From positions 1-32,655 of the forward strand of contig JAEZAM010000053.1 of the NCBI GenBank assembly GCA_023430465.1: a DNA stretch of 32,655 nt. The letters run 5' to 3'. The stretch's first letter is position 1; every line of letters begins with the position of its first letter. The notes beneath the pieces are model-generated. The model worked only from the letters and a program-made list of their open reading frames with translations, did no database searches and was not told where the DNA came from. Position numbers and translations under genes: made by a program. This DNA comes from Bacteroidota bacterium. GTDB taxonomy: Bacteria > Bacteroidota > Bacteroidia > Chitinophagales > Chitinophagaceae. This document shows positions 31,785-32,655 of this stretch, one piece after another.

Positions 31785-32141
31785 CTAATGGCCCGATCTG
31801 CCAGCTTTGGAAAACCAGTCTGCGCGGCGGACATTCATTCTTTTATCAAAAAAATAAGTGACGGTCTTTGTGAGGATGCTGTCCTTTGCATCGCGCGATT
31901 GCATCACCAGACTCCAGGTAACTTCTGATTCCCGGTTGTCCGGCAGTCTTCGTAACTCTCCGAACGATAGCGGGGCTTTGCTCTGAAGTGGCGAGAGATA
32001 AGTGGTATAAAATTTCGATGCGCGTTCAATCGCCAGTTCTCTCGCGGAACGGTTGACCTGCGCATGAGAATGTATAGCGCCCGAAACGAATATGAATCCG
32101 ATCAGGCAGTGTTGTCGGAAGGCAATTTGTACGTTTGGCAT
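31785..32141 (-). CDS. Small exported protein of unknown function
   Basis: A 118-residue protein from the ATG at 32141 (MPNVQIAFRQHCLIGFIFVSGAIHSHAQ), which gives a signal-peptide-like N-terminus; the frame extends a further 59 codons upstream, overlapping the start of the next minus-strand gene, and is less credible. The mature part has the helical stretch ARELAIERASKFYTTYLSPLQSK and a C-terminal beta-rich part (EVTWSLVMQSRDAKDSILTKTVTYFFDKRMN). No family is recognised. It may share a transcript with the small gene at 32224. Confidence 0.55.
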   Translation of the reverse strand: MPNVQIAFRQHCLIGFIFVSGAIHSHAQVNRSARELAIERASKFYTTYLSPLQSKAPLSFGELRRLPDNRESEVTWSLVMQSRDAKDSILTKTVTYFFDKRMNVRRADWFSKAGRSGH

Positions 32142-32223
32142 ACCATAAGCTACGAACACAAGGTGCCGTTTCCCGCACATCTTACGTGAACGGCTTAGAG
32201 CATTGGTGAAAGGCTTCTGCCGG

Positions 32224-32475
32224 CTAGTTATAGGAGATCTGCATGGAATAGCCAACATCCGCGAGCAGTACGCCAGGTTCTTTGTAGTTGAGCAGGCTAC
32301 TCTTGATAAAAGCACCAAGCTCTTCCTGGTTCATGCCATAGGCCGCATTCCGTTGCGCGAGTTTGTAAGAATTAATCTTAAAAAAAGCAAACCGCGCGCT
32401 CTGGCTGGTATGATCATCACTGTAATAGAACTGACCGGCAATATGCGCCTGGTCATTGTGGTAAAACTTGTTCAT
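32224..32475 (-). CDS. Hypothetical protein, 83 residues
   Basis: An 83-residue open reading frame starting MNKFYHNDQAHIAGQFYYSD and ending YSMQISYN. It has no signal peptide or membrane helix, and a moderately polar, Tyr- and Asn-rich composition. The middle (QEELGAFIKSSLLNYKEPGVLL) looks helical. No known family. It is followed after 82 nt by another small gene in the same direction. Codon composition resembles neighbouring genes, but confidence that it is expressed is moderate. Confidence 0.5.
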   Translation of the reverse strand: MNKFYHNDQAHIAGQFYYSDDHTSQSARFAFFKINSYKLAQRNAAYGMNQEELGAFIKSSLLNYKEPGVLLADVGYSMQISYN

Positions 32476-32615
32476 ACAACGGATATTTGGTTTTTTACAG
32501 ATTTGGATGAGTTGGTAACGTTCACCCGCTGAAAAAAATTGTACCTGAATCTATGACAGCCCTCCAGGTCGAGGGTTTATCCGCGGGGTGTTAATGTTTC
32601 TGCAAGGAAAAATAC

Positions 32616-32655
32616 GATGCTGGATGGCTGGGTGCTGGGTGCTGGATGCTGGATG
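32616..32655. repeat. Tandem heptamer repeat at the right edge
   Basis: Positions 32616-32655 consist of GATGCTG, GATGGCTG, GGTGCTG, GGTGCTG, GATGCTG and GATG: a heptamer GRTGCTG with one 8-base unit. On the other strand it reads as CATCCAG/CACCCAG units. The array runs to the end of the window and is therefore truncated. Confidence 0.75.

Noticed and set aside
32560..32580. CCCTC/GAGGG hairpin followed by TTTAT as a terminator
   Set aside because: Stem is only 5 bp with a 6-nt loop, and no plus-strand gene ends near it.
1..32655. Related repeats at both ends might mean a circular element
   Set aside because: The two edge arrays are in opposite orientation, differ in unit order and share no long identical stretch; no replication or integration genes are present.

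Overview
The window looks like ordinary chromosomal DNA from a Bacteroidota bacterium, most likely a Chitinophagaceae-type member. This rests on Bacteroidota-type -7 promoter boxes (TAnnTTTG) upstream of several genes, families largely restricted to the phylum (DUF4294, DUF4251, DUF2141), paired LytS/LytTR two-component systems, a CcmF of about 860 residues, and a bacillithiol gene (bshB1). No phage, plasmid, integrase, transposase, CRISPR, rRNA or tRNA was recognised.

Layout. 27-902 (-): nitrilase-family N-carbamoylputrescine amidase split by an in-frame TAA. 1005-6798 (-): fatty-acid desaturase, bshB1, a DUF4294 protein, ccmF and ccmE. 6999-8815 (+): acyl-CoA dehydrogenase and a YggS-type PLP protein. 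8812-9420 (-): intradiol-dioxygenase-fold lipoprotein. 9593-12186 (+): LytS-type kinase, DinB/maleylpyruvate-isomerase-like protein and LytTR regulator in one tightly coupled operon. 12187-14562 (-): SET-domain protein, a 52-residue basic protein and a secreted amidohydrolase fused to a SnoaL-like domain. 14657-15100 (+): DUF2141 protein. 15101-16970 (-): a second LytS/LytTR pair. 17057-19101: a small secreted protein, and a c-type cytochrome fused to a PQQ-type sugar dehydrogenase. 19103-23246: alpha/beta hydrolase, Cu/Zn superoxide dismutase lipoprotein, DUF4251 protein, beta-barrel protein, two tandem paralogous membrane proteins and a glycine-zipper lipoprotein. 23507-27781: lipid kinase divergent from an APP1-type phosphatase, a carboxypeptidase-regulatory-like lipoprotein, a cysteine-free Fpg/Nei glycosylase and a DUF72 protein. 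27837-29896 (-): ECF sigma factor, membrane anti-sigma-like protein and DUF4097-like surface protein. 30065-31728 (+): SMR transporter and FAD amine oxidase. 31785-32475 (-): two small unknowns, followed by a repeat-rich edge.

Functional links. The ccmE/ccmF genes mature c-type cytochromes, and the cytochrome-c/sugar-dehydrogenase fusion is a plausible local client. The lipid kinase and the APP1-type phosphatase, divergent with 38 nt between their start codons, may perform opposing phosphatidate reactions. Two separate LytS/LytTR systems lie within 7.4 kb, pointing toward each other around a SET/amidohydrolase block. A DinB/MDMPI-like enzyme sits inside one of these operons, and a bacillithiol gene lies elsewhere in the window, so a bacillithiol-dependent reaction is possible but unproven.

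Notable sequence features are the single nonsense codon in an otherwise intact amidase, heptameric YATCCNG tandem repeats near both window edges, four tail-to-tail gene pairs that abut or overlap by a few bases without a terminator, and several short inverted repeats in promoter regions. I found no clear new defence or mobile system. The best candidates for undescribed biology are the kinase/DinB/regulator operon, the tandem paralogous membrane proteins, and the SET gene with its small basic partner.
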